DNA of 29,451 bases from JAKASX01 sp035534495 (GTDB lineage: Bacteria > Acidobacteriota > Terriglobia > Acidiferrales > UBA7541): the NCBI GenBank assembly GCA_035534495.1, contig DATLRW010000173.1, positions 1-29,451 of the forward strand. The letters are read 5' to 3'. The notes beneath the pieces are model-generated. The model was not told the DNA's origin, searched no databases, and saw only the letters and a program-made list of their open reading frames with translations. The position numbers were made by a program, and so were the translations under genes. Below are positions 15,784-23,714 of the stretch, piece by piece; within the stretch, counting starts at the first letter, position 1, and every line of letters starts with the position of its first letter.

Positions 15784-16815
15784 GTGAACGTTCGACAAGC
15801 ACAGGACCATGCCGATGGCTTACGTTGGGAGCGGTTTCTTGCCCAAAGGCAGGAAGCGACGCATTGCCACCGGTGGGGGTGGAAAGAGGTCGTCGAGAAA
15901 AGCTTCCGTTGGCCCACGTTTTATTTGATGGCTGAAGAAGGGGATGAAATCCGCGGCGTGTTGCCGCTCGTCTGGCAGAAAAGCCGGCTGTTTGGCAGTT
16001 TCCTCACATCGGTTCCGTATTTGAACGCGGGCGGTACGCTGGCGGTTGACGAGCAGGCGAGGGACGCGCTCACCGGCGAAGCGATCGAGCTCGCCCGCAG
16101 GCGAAAGGCGCGTTATCTCGAACTGCGCTATCGGACGGACCCGGGGCTGCACCTACCGACGCGCTGTCACAAGGTCGCGATGGTGCTTCCCCTGCCATCC
16201 GACCCGGAGGCCATGTGGGCCGGTCTCCCGCATAAAGTCCGCACCGACATCCGCAAGGGAATGAAAGCCAATCTCGAGGCGGAATTCGCCGGCGAGGAAT
16301 TCCTGGACGATTTCTACGCCGTTTTTGCGAGGAACATGCGCGATCTGGGAACGCCGGTGTATGGCCGGCAATTTTTTTCCACGATTCTTCGCCTGTTCCC
16401 GGAAGACGCGCACATCTGCCGCGTGAGGTGTCAGGGCGCCACCATCGCCGTTTCTTTCCTGATCGGCTATCGGGAAACGCTCGAGGCCGTTTGGAGCGCT
16501 TCCCGTTACGACTATCTGGCCATGCGGCCGAACATGTTTCTCTATTGGAGTATCCTGCGCTTTGCCGCCGAAAGAGGATTTCGATGTTTCGACTTCGGCA
16601 GGTCCACGATCGGCTCCGGCACGCATCAGTTCAAGAAACAGTGGGGCGCGGGGGAAGTTCCTCTGCACTGGGCCTATTGGCTGCCGGAGAACGCTTCTTT
16701 GCCGGAATTGAATCCGGAAAATCCCCGCTATCGCCTGGCGATCAATCTCTGGCGGCGATTGCCGGTTCCCGTGACAAAGCTGCTCGGGCCGGGCCTCGCC
16801 AGGCGCCTTCCCTGA
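15784..16815 (+). CDS. FemAB-like protein, XrtA/PEP-CTERM-associated type
   Basis: 343 aa, GTG start with GGAAAGAG about nine nt upstream. FemAB-fold (tandem GNAT-like) proteins transfer an aminoacyl or acyl group; the classic members use aminoacyl-tRNA to build peptidoglycan cross-bridges. The opening, with ATHCHRWGWKEVVEKSF, FYLMAEEGDEIRGVLPLVWQKSRLFGSFLTSVPY and NAGGTLA, follows closely what I remember of the FemAB-related family of exosortase A/PEP-CTERM loci. Further landmarks are LPHKVRTDIRKG, MRDLGTPVYGRQFF and FDFGRSTIGSGTHQFKKQWGA. No membrane segment is visible. The gene stands alone between divergent PAP2 and a 404-bp gap. Role in those loci is unproven; addition of an amino acid to the polysaccharide or lipid carrier is a reasonable guess. 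A GNAT acetyltransferase role is the alternative. Confidence 0.88.
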   Translation: MNVRQAQDHADGLRWERFLAQRQEATHCHRWGWKEVVEKSFRWPTFYLMAEEGDEIRGVLPLVWQKSRLFGSFLTSVPYLNAGGTLAVDEQARDALTGEAIELARRRKARYLELRYRTDPGLHLPTRCHKVAMVLPLPSDPEAMWAGLPHKVRTDIRKGMKANLEAEFAGEEFLDDFYAVFARNMRDLGTPVYGRQFFSTILRLFPEDAHICRVRCQGATIAVSFLIGYRETLEAVWSASRYDYLAMRPNMFLYWSILRFAAERGFRCFDFGRSTIGSGTHQFKKQWGAGEVPLHWAYWLPENASLPELNPENPRYRLAINLWRRLPVPVTKLLGPGLARRLP

Positions 16816-16870
16816 CGCGAAAGACAAATCTTCCGCTCTGCCTTTCGGCGTGGTTGCCGGGACGCCGGAA

Positions 16871-16894
16871 CGCCGCTCCGCCGCTCCGCCGCTC
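16871..16894. repeat. Short tandem repeat, 3 x CGCCGCTC
   Basis: Three perfect consecutive 8-bp units in the non-coding gap after the FemAB-like gene. It may simply be replication slippage in G+C-rich DNA; no function is implied. Confidence 0.7.
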
Positions 16895-17038
16895 TTGGAT
16901 AGGGGCTCGAAGGTTCCACAAAGAGGAAAGAAAAGGGGGAATAGTGTGAAAACAGTTTCCCACGCTTGAGGCGTCCTGCGGCCGGCGGCTGGCGTAAGCG
17001 GCGCACGGGCAATCTCTTAACGTGTCCGGTCTCTCTGA

Positions 17039-17054
17039 TGGCTATCTGATTGCT
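17039..17054 (+). promoter_or_regulatory. Sigma-54-like -24/-12 promoter before the methyltransferase/kinase-fold operon
   Basis: TGGC at 17039-17042 and TTGCT at 17050-17054 give TGG-N8-TTGC with correct GG-N10-GC spacing; the final T also fits the consensus. The middle (TATCTGA) does not match CACG. Predicted start near 17065, leader of about 155 nt to the ATG at 17220. Confidence 0.45.
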
Positions 17055-17219
17055 CCATGCTTGTGATTCCGGGCACTGCCGTAATTCTGTCCCCGGGCGG
17101 CCTTCCGTTTACGGCCGACACAGTGCCGGCTCGCATTTTCCCTGCGGGCCAACCCGGAGGCTCAGCCCCGGAGGACCGATCAAAGCACGGCAAGCAGGAA
17201 CTTCAAGTGGCGGCGGCCG

Positions 17220-18212
17220 ATGAAAACAGAGCATGGCGTCGAAGAGCGGGCAGGGCCGGTGGAACACGAGCCCTTTTTCTGGAGTTACATCCCGCGTGAC
17301 CAGCTGCGCCGTCTGGTGGCGATGGGGCGGGAAAAGGGTTTGGACGAACCGATTGAGGAGATCCTTGGTCAACGGGCCGGCTCCGGTTACTACCGGAAAT
17401 TGCTGGACGAAGACCGCGGGGATTTTAGCTTCCTTTGGGACGTCCCGTCCGACGGCAAGGTGCTCGATTTTGGCAGCGGATGGGGCACCACGGCGCTTGC
17501 CCTGGCGCGGCGGATTTCCGGTCTGGTGGCGCTCGACGCCACGCGCGAGAACCTGGATTTTGCCCGGTTGAGGGCGCGGGAAGCGGGCCAGGAAAATATC
17601 CTCTTCGTTCACGTCGAGCCTCTGGAGCGTTTTCGGTTTCCTTGCGCGGCGGGATCGTTCGATGGCGTGGTACTGATCGGAATTCTGGAATGGGTGGGAA
17701 ACGTATTTCGAAAGGGCTCCCCGGACGACCTCCAGATTCGTTTTCTGAAGGAAATTCACGAGGTTCTGAAGCCGGGAGGGTCGATTTATCTGGCGATCGA
17801 GAACCGGTTCGGGGCGCCGTATTGGCTGGGCCAGCCGGATCCCCACGCGCATGTTCCTTTTCTTTCGCTGCTGCCGCGCTGGGCGGCCAATGCCGTGTCT
17901 TTTCTGGTCCGGGGGCAGCCCTATCGCACCTACACGCATTCCTACAGAAAACTGCGGAAAATCCTGAAAGAAGCGGGCTTTGACGATCTTCATTTTTATG
18001 TCTCATTGCCGGACTACCGTTCGCCGCGCGCGCTTTTGCCACTGGACGAGCCCCGGGCGATAGGCTTCTGGTTGAGGAACAACTTCGTTCCAAGGCGGCG
18101 TATGCATTATCTCCAGGCCGGAATGTTGTGGCTGATCGCGTCGCTGCGTTTGTTGCCGCTTCTGGTCCCGGACTTTGTCGTCGTCGCCCATCGAGGTCCA
18201 TCGACGCCATGA
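17220..18212 (+). CDS. Class I SAM-dependent methyltransferase
   Basis: 330 aa. The Rossmann methyltransferase core runs from about residue 78 to 190: VLDFGSGWGTTALALA (motif I, SAM-binding Gly loop), VALDATRENLDFARLRA (acidic end of strand 2), FDGVVLIGILEWVGN (motif IV region) and EVLKPGGSIYLAIENRFG. An N-terminal extension of about 75 residues (SYIPRDQLRRLVAMGREKGLDEPI) and a C-terminal region with PYRTYTHSYRKLRKILKEAGF and LPDYRSPRALLPLDEP make it longer than a minimal enzyme. The stop overlaps the start of the kinase-fold gene as ATGA, so the two proteins are probably made together. In context it may methylate a sugar hydroxyl or the chain end; the acceptor is unknown. The Shine-Dalgarno is weak, but no better start is in frame. 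Confidence 0.85.
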   Translation: MKTEHGVEERAGPVEHEPFFWSYIPRDQLRRLVAMGREKGLDEPIEEILGQRAGSGYYRKLLDEDRGDFSFLWDVPSDGKVLDFGSGWGTTALALARRISGLVALDATRENLDFARLRAREAGQENILFVHVEPLERFRFPCAAGSFDGVVLIGILEWVGNVFRKGSPDDLQIRFLKEIHEVLKPGGSIYLAIENRFGAPYWLGQPDPHAHVPFLSLLPRWAANAVSFLVRGQPYRTYTHSYRKLRKILKEAGFDDLHFYVSLPDYRSPRALLPLDEPRAIGFWLRNNFVPRRRMHYLQAGMLWLIASLRLLPLLVPDFVVVAHRGPSTP

Positions 18213-19231
18213 TGGAAGAACTCAAGAACTGCTTCGTGAAGAACTGGGGCTCCCTCTGCCCGGGAGTCCCGCCGCCGCGCCCCCGGGATGTGTTGGCGAC
18301 AAAAAACGGGGATTCGACGGAGAAAACGGTCCGGATTTACCTTTTCACGAAGAGCCCCTCCGGGCCCGTGTGCGTGGCCAAACTGGTTCGCAACCGCGAG
18401 GACGGGGACGTCCTGCAACGGGAATTCGACGTTCTGACCGGATTGCATCGGCGTTTCGAAGGTGGCGGATTGTTGCCGGATTCCATTCCGAAGCCCGTCG
18501 GGCTGATCCGCGTGCGAGAAGAACCTGTTCTCCTGCTGGCGATCCTTCCGGGAGCGTCTCTCGAACGGCTACTGGCCGCCGGCTCGCTTCTTCCGTTCGG
18601 CCAGGGAAAGGCGAATGCCTGCCTCGAGAGATTGCGGCCCTGGCTGGAGTTCTTTCAGTGGTGCACGAAGGGGGAGCCAATTTCCGAGGACATGGCCGCG
18701 CGGAAATTCAGCCTCGCGCGAATTCGGGCGGCGTGGAACGGGGAATGCGGCCACCGGATCGCCAGGCTCGGATCCGCGTGCGACGAACTCGGGACCCTTC
18801 GCTACGTTCCCGTTGCCTGCCATGGAAGGCTCTCGCCCCGGAGCGTGATTGCCGCGGGGCCGGGAGGAAACCAGATCATGGATTGGGACGGTTATCGCGA
18901 ATCGGGCCATCCGCTCGATGACGCGCTGGATCTGGTTCTCGCGACGGCAACGCTTATGAGCCCGTGGCAAGCGAAAAAATCGGCGCGTCTGTTTTCGGAG
19001 CCGAAATCGTTTCTGCGCAACGCGTTGTTCTCCTTCATCTTCCCTTTCCGCCAATCGGCCGGTTTATCGGCCCGGCAGACGTACCTGTACCTGCTGCTGC
19101 GGGCAGTCCGGTGGGTGGACAGGGCGGCGGGATCGCGGAGTGAACGGGGCAGTTCCCTGAACCTGCTGCGGGCGCTCGTGGACGAAGAAGACCAGATTGT
19201 CGAGCAGTTCGACGGCCTGGCGGCTGCCTAG
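18209..19231 (+). CDS. Aminoglycoside phosphotransferase-like kinase fold with degenerate catalytic loop
   Basis: 340 aa from the ATG overlapping the methyltransferase stop (ATGA). The kinase-like N-lobe is seen: VCVAKLVRN (Lys58 in the ATP-lysine position), QREFDVL (Glu72 as partner Glu) and the hinge-like VLLLAILPGASLERLL. The C-lobe has CHGRLSPRSVI where APH/choline-kinase proteins have H-G-D-x4-N: His205 is kept, but the catalytic Asp is Arg207 and the metal Asn is Ser212. The following IMDWDGY (Asp225, Asp227) keeps the metal-binding Asp. So the ATP-site elements look conserved while the catalytic base is lost. It could be a pseudokinase that partners the methyltransferase, or an enzyme using other residues. 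The family assignment rests on motif order and is moderately sure; the function is unknown. Confidence 0.7.
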   Translation: MMEELKNCFVKNWGSLCPGVPPPRPRDVLATKNGDSTEKTVRIYLFTKSPSGPVCVAKLVRNREDGDVLQREFDVLTGLHRRFEGGGLLPDSIPKPVGLIRVREEPVLLLAILPGASLERLLAAGSLLPFGQGKANACLERLRPWLEFFQWCTKGEPISEDMAARKFSLARIRAAWNGECGHRIARLGSACDELGTLRYVPVACHGRLSPRSVIAAGPGGNQIMDWDGYRESGHPLDDALDLVLATATLMSPWQAKKSARLFSEPKSFLRNALFSFIFPFRQSAGLSARQTYLYLLLRAVRWVDRAAGSRSERGSSLNLLRALVDEEDQIVEQFDGLAAA

Positions 19232-19240
19232 GACAAGTTC

Positions 19241-20308
19241 GTGAAACTGACCGTTCTGATCGCCACATGCAATCGCAGGGAGGCGCTCGGTCGCGCCTTG
19301 GAGTCCCTGTTTTGCGAGTCGAATCTTCCGAGACGGGACTGGGAAGTCGTCGTTGTGTTAAACGGCGTGGTGAACGACGGGAGTCGCGAAGTCTGCGAGG
19401 CTTTCAGGAGCAGGTATCCCGAGCACTTCCGGCATTTGGCGGAACCGCGGCAGGGTAAGAGCAACGCGCTGAATATGGGAATCGGCGCCGCGCGCGGGGA
19501 GATCCTGGCGCTGACGGACGACGACGTGATCTGCGCGCCGGATTACGTGGCCAGCGTCATTTCGGTCTTTGAGCAATACCCTGTCGATCTGGCGCAGGGC
19601 AGAGTGTTCCTGGAATGCGAAGGGGGCCTGCCCGGATGGATGGCTCCGAGGCTTCGCGAATTCATGAGCGATTTCGATTGTGGCGATGCGCTTCTGCTGC
19701 CCTTTGATCACCACATGACCGGGACGAATATGATTGTCCGGCGCGCGGCCGCTCGTGCGGTCGGCGGCTTTGCGCCGGAATTGGGCGCCGGTGCGCGGCT
19801 GGGTTTCGCGGAGGACACGGAATTTTCACTGCGCCTGCGCCAGGGCGGCTACAGAACGATGTATGCCCCGCAGATCGTCGTTCGACATCAATTGCCGCGC
19901 CATCGGCTGACCATGTCGTTTTTCCGCGAGAGTTATTTCCGCGTGGGCCGCTCTCAGGCCTATTACCTGTCTTGCGATATTCCCGTGTGGAAGTACGGCC
20001 GATACGCTTTGAAGGACTCGTTTCTGACCGAGCTGAAGGCCCTGCTGCGCAGATGCGGCGGGCATCGGGCGGAATCGCTGGAGCTTCAATGCATGGCGCG
20101 GTGGCAAATCGGATTCGCGTGGCAACATTGCCTCTTTCGTTGCGGTGTCTCGCGCCGCCTGACCCGTGTCACCTCATGGCCTGAACCGGCCGATGCCCGC
20201 GGCGCAAGCATTGATAGCCTGTCCGGCGCTGAGCCTGCTCGCCAGAAAACAACGGACCTCGTTTCCCATCGCTCCGGCGCAAGCGATCCGTCCGGCTCGG
20301 CCATCTGA
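19241..20308 (+). CDS. Glycosyltransferase family 2
   Basis: 355 aa soluble GT-A enzyme. It begins MKLTVLIATCNRREALGRALESL, then WEVVVVLNGVVND, QGKSNALNMGIGAARGEILALTDDDV with the metal-binding D93-D94-D95, and later TGTNMIVRRAAARAVGGF and AEDTEFSLRLRQGGYRTMYAP with the E-D pair that supplies the catalytic base in inverting GT2 enzymes. The final 40 or so residues are Ser/Ala/Pro-rich and probably non-conserved. GTG start nine nt after the previous stop, with AGGA upstream. All catalytic landmarks are present. Likely adds one sugar in the pathway; its co-transcription with the methyltransferase and kinase-fold gene suggests it works on the same part of the glycan. Confidence 0.9.
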   Translation: MKLTVLIATCNRREALGRALESLFCESNLPRRDWEVVVVLNGVVNDGSREVCEAFRSRYPEHFRHLAEPRQGKSNALNMGIGAARGEILALTDDDVICAPDYVASVISVFEQYPVDLAQGRVFLECEGGLPGWMAPRLREFMSDFDCGDALLLPFDHHMTGTNMIVRRAAARAVGGFAPELGAGARLGFAEDTEFSLRLRQGGYRTMYAPQIVVRHQLPRHRLTMSFFRESYFRVGRSQAYYLSCDIPVWKYGRYALKDSFLTELKALLRRCGGHRAESLELQCMARWQIGFAWQHCLFRCGVSRRLTRVTSWPEPADARGASIDSLSGAEPARQKTTDLVSHRSGASDPSGSAI

Positions 20309-20500
20309 TCGTCGCCGGGGATTCTCCCTGGTGAACGCGGGCCCGGCAATGCCGCCGGACGCCGGGATCCATCCAGCCAATGTCTGTCCATTAACCGAAT
20401 TCGCACCCCGGGGAAAAACCTGAACGGCTATGGCAAAACTATGAAATTGATTTCCCCTTCTTTCCCCCCACAAAGATGACATCGCCGATACACGCTTGAT

Positions 20501-20519
20501 CCCGGAAGAGTTATCCGGG
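20501..20519. promoter_or_regulatory. CCCGGA-N7-TCCGGG dyad next to the promoter
   Basis: Perfect 6-bp inverted repeat 17 bp before the -24 box of the sigma-54-like promoter. It may be a protein-binding site, or the stem of a weak terminator for the upstream unit; there is no T-run. Confidence 0.3.
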
Positions 20520-20535
20520 GGGCTGCGCGGCCGGT

Positions 20536-20551
20536 TGGTAAGGCAATTGCT
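20536..20551 (+). promoter_or_regulatory. Sigma-54-like -24/-12 promoter before the CDP-sugar operon
   Basis: TGGTAAGGCAATTGCT: TGG, A at position 5, G-G at positions 7-8 and TTGCT all agree with TGGCACGR-N3-TTGCW, and GG-N10-GC spacing is exact. It is the best match of the set. Predicted start near 20562, leader about 79 nt to the ATG at 20641. Confidence 0.55.
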
Positions 20552-20640
20552 TGGGTTAGGTCGAGGCGCAGACTGCTCGGGTCGGCATGGCGCCGAAGGG
20601 GGCGGATTTTGGAAACCGGCTCGAAGGAAACGGCACGGCG

Positions 20641-21417
20641 ATGAAAGTGGCGATCCTGGCGGGTGGCGTCGGCACGCGGCTGGTGGAAGAAACCGAAGTC
20701 AAGCCGAAGCCAATGGTTGTGATCGGAGGCAGGCCCATCCTCTGGCACATCATGATGCATTACGCGCGTTACGGTCACCGAGATTTCTACGTGGCCCTCG
20801 GCTACAAGGGCGATGTCATCAAGCGCTATATGACCGACTATTCGACCCTCCACGGGGACCTGACGGTCGATTTCTCCACGGGAGAGATCACCCACCAGCA
20901 CAACGGCGTCCCCGAGCAGCCGTGGAAGGTGAGCCTGGTGGAAACGGGCGAGGCCACGCTGACGGGCGGCCGCATCAAGCGCCTGGCGCCCTATCTGGGT
21001 CGGGAAACGTTCATGCTCACCTGGGGCGACGGCGTTTCCAATATCGATCTCGACGATCTGGTCGCCTTTCACCGCGCCCACGGCAAACTGGCCACGCTCA
21101 CCGCCGTGCGGCCGCCGGCGCGCTTCGGGCATTTGGATCTGCATGGAGACACGGTATCGACGTTCACGGAAAAACCGCAGACGAGCGAAGGGTGGATCAA
21201 TGGCGCCTTTTTCGTGCTCGAGCCGGGCGTTTTCGATTACATCGACGGCGACATGACGCAGTGGGAAGGAGAGCCGCTCGAGCGTCTGGCGCGGGACGGG
21301 CAGCTGATGGCCTACAAACACAACGCCTTCTGGCAGTGCATGGATACGCTGCGGGACAAGAAACTTCTCGAAACCCTGTGGGAAAAAGGAAAAGCGCCAT
21401 GGAAAACCTGGGAGTGA
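20641..21417 (+). CDS. rfbF: Glucose-1-phosphate cytidylyltransferase
   Basis: 258 aa, the usual length for RfbF. It forms CDP-glucose from CTP and glucose 1-phosphate, the entry step to CDP-linked deoxysugars. It opens with the nucleotidyltransferase signature MKVAILAGGVGTRLVEETEVKPKPMV (G-x-G-T-R and the K-P-K-P segment), followed by GGRPILWHIMMHYARYGH, the CDP-glucose-type LGYKGDVIKRYM, FMLTWGDGVSNIDL with the metal-binding Asp, GWINGAFFVLEPGVFDYIDGD, and WQCMDTLRDK near the end. These are specific enough to separate it from RmlA and GalU. The ATG at 20641 is used because the fold starts there; an ATG at 20587 adds 18 unlike residues. The SDR gene follows after 4 nt. No rfbG or rfbH gene accompanies it here. 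Confidence 0.93.
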   Translation: MKVAILAGGVGTRLVEETEVKPKPMVVIGGRPILWHIMMHYARYGHRDFYVALGYKGDVIKRYMTDYSTLHGDLTVDFSTGEITHQHNGVPEQPWKVSLVETGEATLTGGRIKRLAPYLGRETFMLTWGDGVSNIDLDDLVAFHRAHGKLATLTAVRPPARFGHLDLHGDTVSTFTEKPQTSEGWINGAFFVLEPGVFDYIDGDMTQWEGEPLERLARDGQLMAYKHNAFWQCMDTLRDKKLLETLWEKGKAPWKTWE

Positions 21418-21421
21418 AACC

Positions 21422-22477
21422 ATGAAAATACTCGTCACCGGCCATCACGGCTATATCGGCTCGATCCTGGTTCCCATGCTTTTTGACCGGGGGCACCAGG
21501 TAGCCGGGATCGACAGTTTCCTCTTCGAAGGCTGCACCTTCGGCGTCGACCGGCCGCCGGTGCCTTCCCTCCGCAAGGATGTGCGGGACGTGAACGTTGC
21601 GGATTTGCGGGGCTACGATGCGATCGCGCATCTCGGCGCGATCTCGAACGATCCCCTGGGCGATCTGAATCCGGAATGCACCTACGAAATCAACTACCGG
21701 GCTTCGGTTCGCCTGGCTGCCCGAGCCAAAGAGGCGGGAGTCGCGCGGTTCGTTTTTTCGTCCTCCTGCAGTAACTATGGCGCAGCGCCCGAGGGCTTCG
21801 TCGACGAGAACTCGCCGCTGCGGCCGGTGACGCCGTATGGAATCTCGAAGGTGCGGGCCGAAGATGAGATTTCCGCGCTGGCCGATTCCTCCTTCAGCCC
21901 CGTTTTCCCGCGCAGCGCGACGGCCTACGGCGTTTCGCCGCGCCTGCGGGCCGACCTCGTATTGAACAACCTGATCGGCTGGGCATACACCACGGGCCGC
22001 GTTTTCCTGAAAAGCGACGGTTCGCCCTGGCGCCCCATCGTTCACGTGGAGGATATCGCGCGGGCGTTTGTGGCCTTGCTCGAAGCCCCGCGCGAGCTGG
22101 TTCACAACCAGGCGTTCAACGTGGGACAAACCGGAGAGAACTTTCAGATCCGCGATCTGGCCGCCATCGTGGAAGAGGTGGTCCCGAACAGCCACATTGA
22201 GTTCGCCGGCAACGCCGGCCCCGACAAACGCGACTATCGCGTGAACTGCGATCGGATCCGGAAAACGCTGCCGTCATTCGATCCGCAGTGGACCGCGCGT
22301 AGCGGCGCCGAGCAGCTTTACCAGGCCTACCGCACCGAGCGTTTGACGCTTGAGGACCTCGAAGGGCCCCGCTACATGCGGATTCGGAGCGTGCGCCGGT
22401 TGCAGCAGGAAGGCAAGCTCGACGCCGCCCTGCGGTGGGTCAACGGCGGCGCATCCGCGCTGCCGAGGACGGCCTGA
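21422..22477 (+). CDS. NAD-dependent epimerase/dehydratase (extended SDR) of the CDP-sugar operon
   Basis: 351 aa. NAD(P)-binding T6-G-H-H-G-Y-I-G13, Ser113-115 in FSSSCSNYG and Tyr139-x3-Lys143 (YGISK) are the extended-SDR catalytic elements. PWRPIVHVEDIARAFVALLEAP and AFNVGQTGENFQIRDLA belong to the sugar-binding half. It does not show the GHTGFKG opening of CDP-glucose 4,6-dehydratase (RfbG), so it is not a plain rfbG. Given its place between rfbF and a sugar C-methyltransferase with 4- and 7-nt gaps, it probably works on a CDP-hexose, as an epimerase, reductase or atypical dehydratase. Conserved rfbF-SDR-methyltransferase sets of this kind are known to me from other polysaccharide loci, but the reaction is unassigned. 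Cytoplasmic. Confidence 0.87.
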   Translation: MKILVTGHHGYIGSILVPMLFDRGHQVAGIDSFLFEGCTFGVDRPPVPSLRKDVRDVNVADLRGYDAIAHLGAISNDPLGDLNPECTYEINYRASVRLAARAKEAGVARFVFSSSCSNYGAAPEGFVDENSPLRPVTPYGISKVRAEDEISALADSSFSPVFPRSATAYGVSPRLRADLVLNNLIGWAYTTGRVFLKSDGSPWRPIVHVEDIARAFVALLEAPRELVHNQAFNVGQTGENFQIRDLAAIVEEVVPNSHIEFAGNAGPDKRDYRVNCDRIRKTLPSFDPQWTARSGAEQLYQAYRTERLTLEDLEGPRYMRIRSVRRLQQEGKLDAALRWVNGGASALPRTA

Positions 22478-22484
22478 GGCGACC

Positions 22485-23714
22485 ATGTATCAACGCGTCG
22501 ATTCCTGCCGGTCATGCGGCGCCCTATCCCTGATCCCGGTGCTTTCTCTGGGTTCGACGCCGCTGGCCGACGCCCTGCTGACCGAAGATCAACTCGCTGA
22601 TCCCGAGCCGACCTTTCCGCTCGAAGTGGTCTTTTGCTCCGGTTGCGGCCTGGTGCAACTGGCGCAGGAGGTCCCGCCCGAGCTTCTTTTTTGCAGAAGC
22701 TATCCGTATTACTCCTCCGTTTCGCCGGCACTGCTGCGTCACTCTCGCGACAATGCATTGGGGCTGATCAAGAGTCAGGACCTGAACGGCTCGAGCCTGG
22801 TCGTCGAGCTGGCCAGCAACGACGGCTACCTGCTTCGCAATTTTGTCGAGCGGGGGATTCCGGTCCTCGGCATCGATCCGGCCGAGGGGCCGGCCCGGGC
22901 GGCTCGCGAGGTTCACGTGCCGACCCTCTGTTGCTTCTTCGACGTTCGCCTGGCCGAGCGGCTGGCCGCCGAGGGGCGACGCGCCGACGTCGTGATCGCC
23001 AACAACGTTTTGGCGCACGTGCCCGACTTGAATGGTTTCGTCGAGGGAATCCGGATACTGCTGAAGGACGACGGGGTCGCGTCGATCGAGGTTCCCTACG
23101 TGAAGGACCTGGTCGACCATTGCGAGTTCGATACGATCTACCACGAGCACCTCTGCTATTTTTCCGTCACCGCGCTCGATCATCTATTTCGCCGCCACGG
23201 GCTCTATTTGAACGACATCGACCATCTCTCGATCCACGGCGGCTCGCTTCGCCTGCACCTGGGCCGTCAGGACGCACCGGGAGCGGCGGTTCGCCGGTTT
23301 CTGAGCGAGGAAGCGCGCGAGGGGCTGGACCGGGCCGAATACTACCGCGATTTTTCCCGCCGCGTGCTGGCCAGTCGACAGGCGCTGCGCGCCTTGCTGG
23401 AGGAGTTGAGGCGCCAGGGAAAGCGCGTGGCCGCGTACGGCGCGGCGGCCAAGGGCGCGACGCTGCTGAACTATGCCGATATTGGCGCGGAGTCGCTGGA
23501 GTTCGTCGTGGACCGGAATCCGCACAAGCACGGTCTGTTCATGCCGGGCAAGCGGCTTCCCATTTTCGATCCGGCGAAGCTTCTCGACGCGAAGCCGGAT
23601 TATGTCCTGCTGCTCACCTGGAATTTTGCCGAGGAAATCATGGCGCAACAAGGCGATTACCGGCGCGCCGGCGGCAAATTCATCATTCCCGTGCCTCGGC
23701 CGGTGATCGTATGA
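22485..23714 (+). CDS. Sugar C-methyltransferase (NovU/TylCIII/TcaB9 type)
   Basis: 409 aa, three-part architecture. The N-terminal zinc-binding domain has C8-x2-C11 and C51-x2-C54. The central SAM domain has VVELASNDGYLLRNF (motif I) and VVIANNVLAHVPDLNGFV. The C-terminal domain has GKRVAAYGAAAKGATLLNYADIG and VVDRNPHKHG. The active-site string Y219-H-E221-H222 matches the Tyr/Glu/His set described for the C-3'-methyltransferase TcaB9 (from memory), so the enzyme should be functional. Reaction: transfer of methyl from SAM to C-3 of an NDP-4-keto-6-deoxysugar. ATG with GAGG upstream, 7 nt after the SDR stop. Here the substrate would be CDP-linked if it uses the rfbF product (inference). It overlaps the next gene by ATGA. 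Confidence 0.92.
   Translation: MYQRVDSCRSCGALSLIPVLSLGSTPLADALLTEDQLADPEPTFPLEVVFCSGCGLVQLAQEVPPELLFCRSYPYYSSVSPALLRHSRDNALGLIKSQDLNGSSLVVELASNDGYLLRNFVERGIPVLGIDPAEGPARAAREVHVPTLCCFFDVRLAERLAAEGRRADVVIANNVLAHVPDLNGFVEGIRILLKDDGVASIEVPYVKDLVDHCEFDTIYHEHLCYFSVTALDHLFRRHGLYLNDIDHLSIHGGSLRLHLGRQDAPGAAVRRFLSEEAREGLDRAEYYRDFSRRVLASRQALRALLEELRRQGKRVAAYGAAAKGATLLNYADIGAESLEFVVDRNPHKHGLFMPGKRLPIFDPAKLLDAKPDYVLLLTWNFAEEIMAQQGDYRRAGGKFIIPVPRPVIV

Larger units (their letters stand above)
16816..17219. other. 404-bp intergenic region
   Basis: No convincing gene. It holds a three-copy 8-bp tandem repeat (16871-16894), a purine-rich tract around 16918-16945, and a sigma-54-like promoter (17039-17054) on the strand of the following methyltransferase operon. 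An open frame from the ATG at 17057 begins upstream of the predicted transcription start and lacks a Shine-Dalgarno, so it is not called. Confidence 0.6.
20309..20640. other. 332-bp intergenic region before the cytidylyltransferase operon
   Basis: No credible gene. It contains a CCCGGA/TCCGGG dyad (20501-20519) and a sigma-54-like promoter (20536-20551). Frames running through the region lack ribosome-binding sites and resemble no family I know. Confidence 0.6.

Noticed and set aside
17057..17299. 80-codon frame before the methyltransferase gene
   Set aside because: Begins before the predicted transcription start, has no Shine-Dalgarno and runs out of frame into the methyltransferase.
20743..20760. 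TGGCACATCATGATGCA as a sigma-54 site
   Set aside because: It lies inside the conserved coding sequence of rfbF (LWHIMMH) and the -12 part is ATGC, not TTGC.
22634..23710. Open upstream extension of the second methyltransferase frame, giving a 769-codon frame
   Set aside because: The first 359 codons overlap the sugar C-methyltransferase in another frame and are Arg/Gly/Pro-rich; the true start is the ATGA at 23711.
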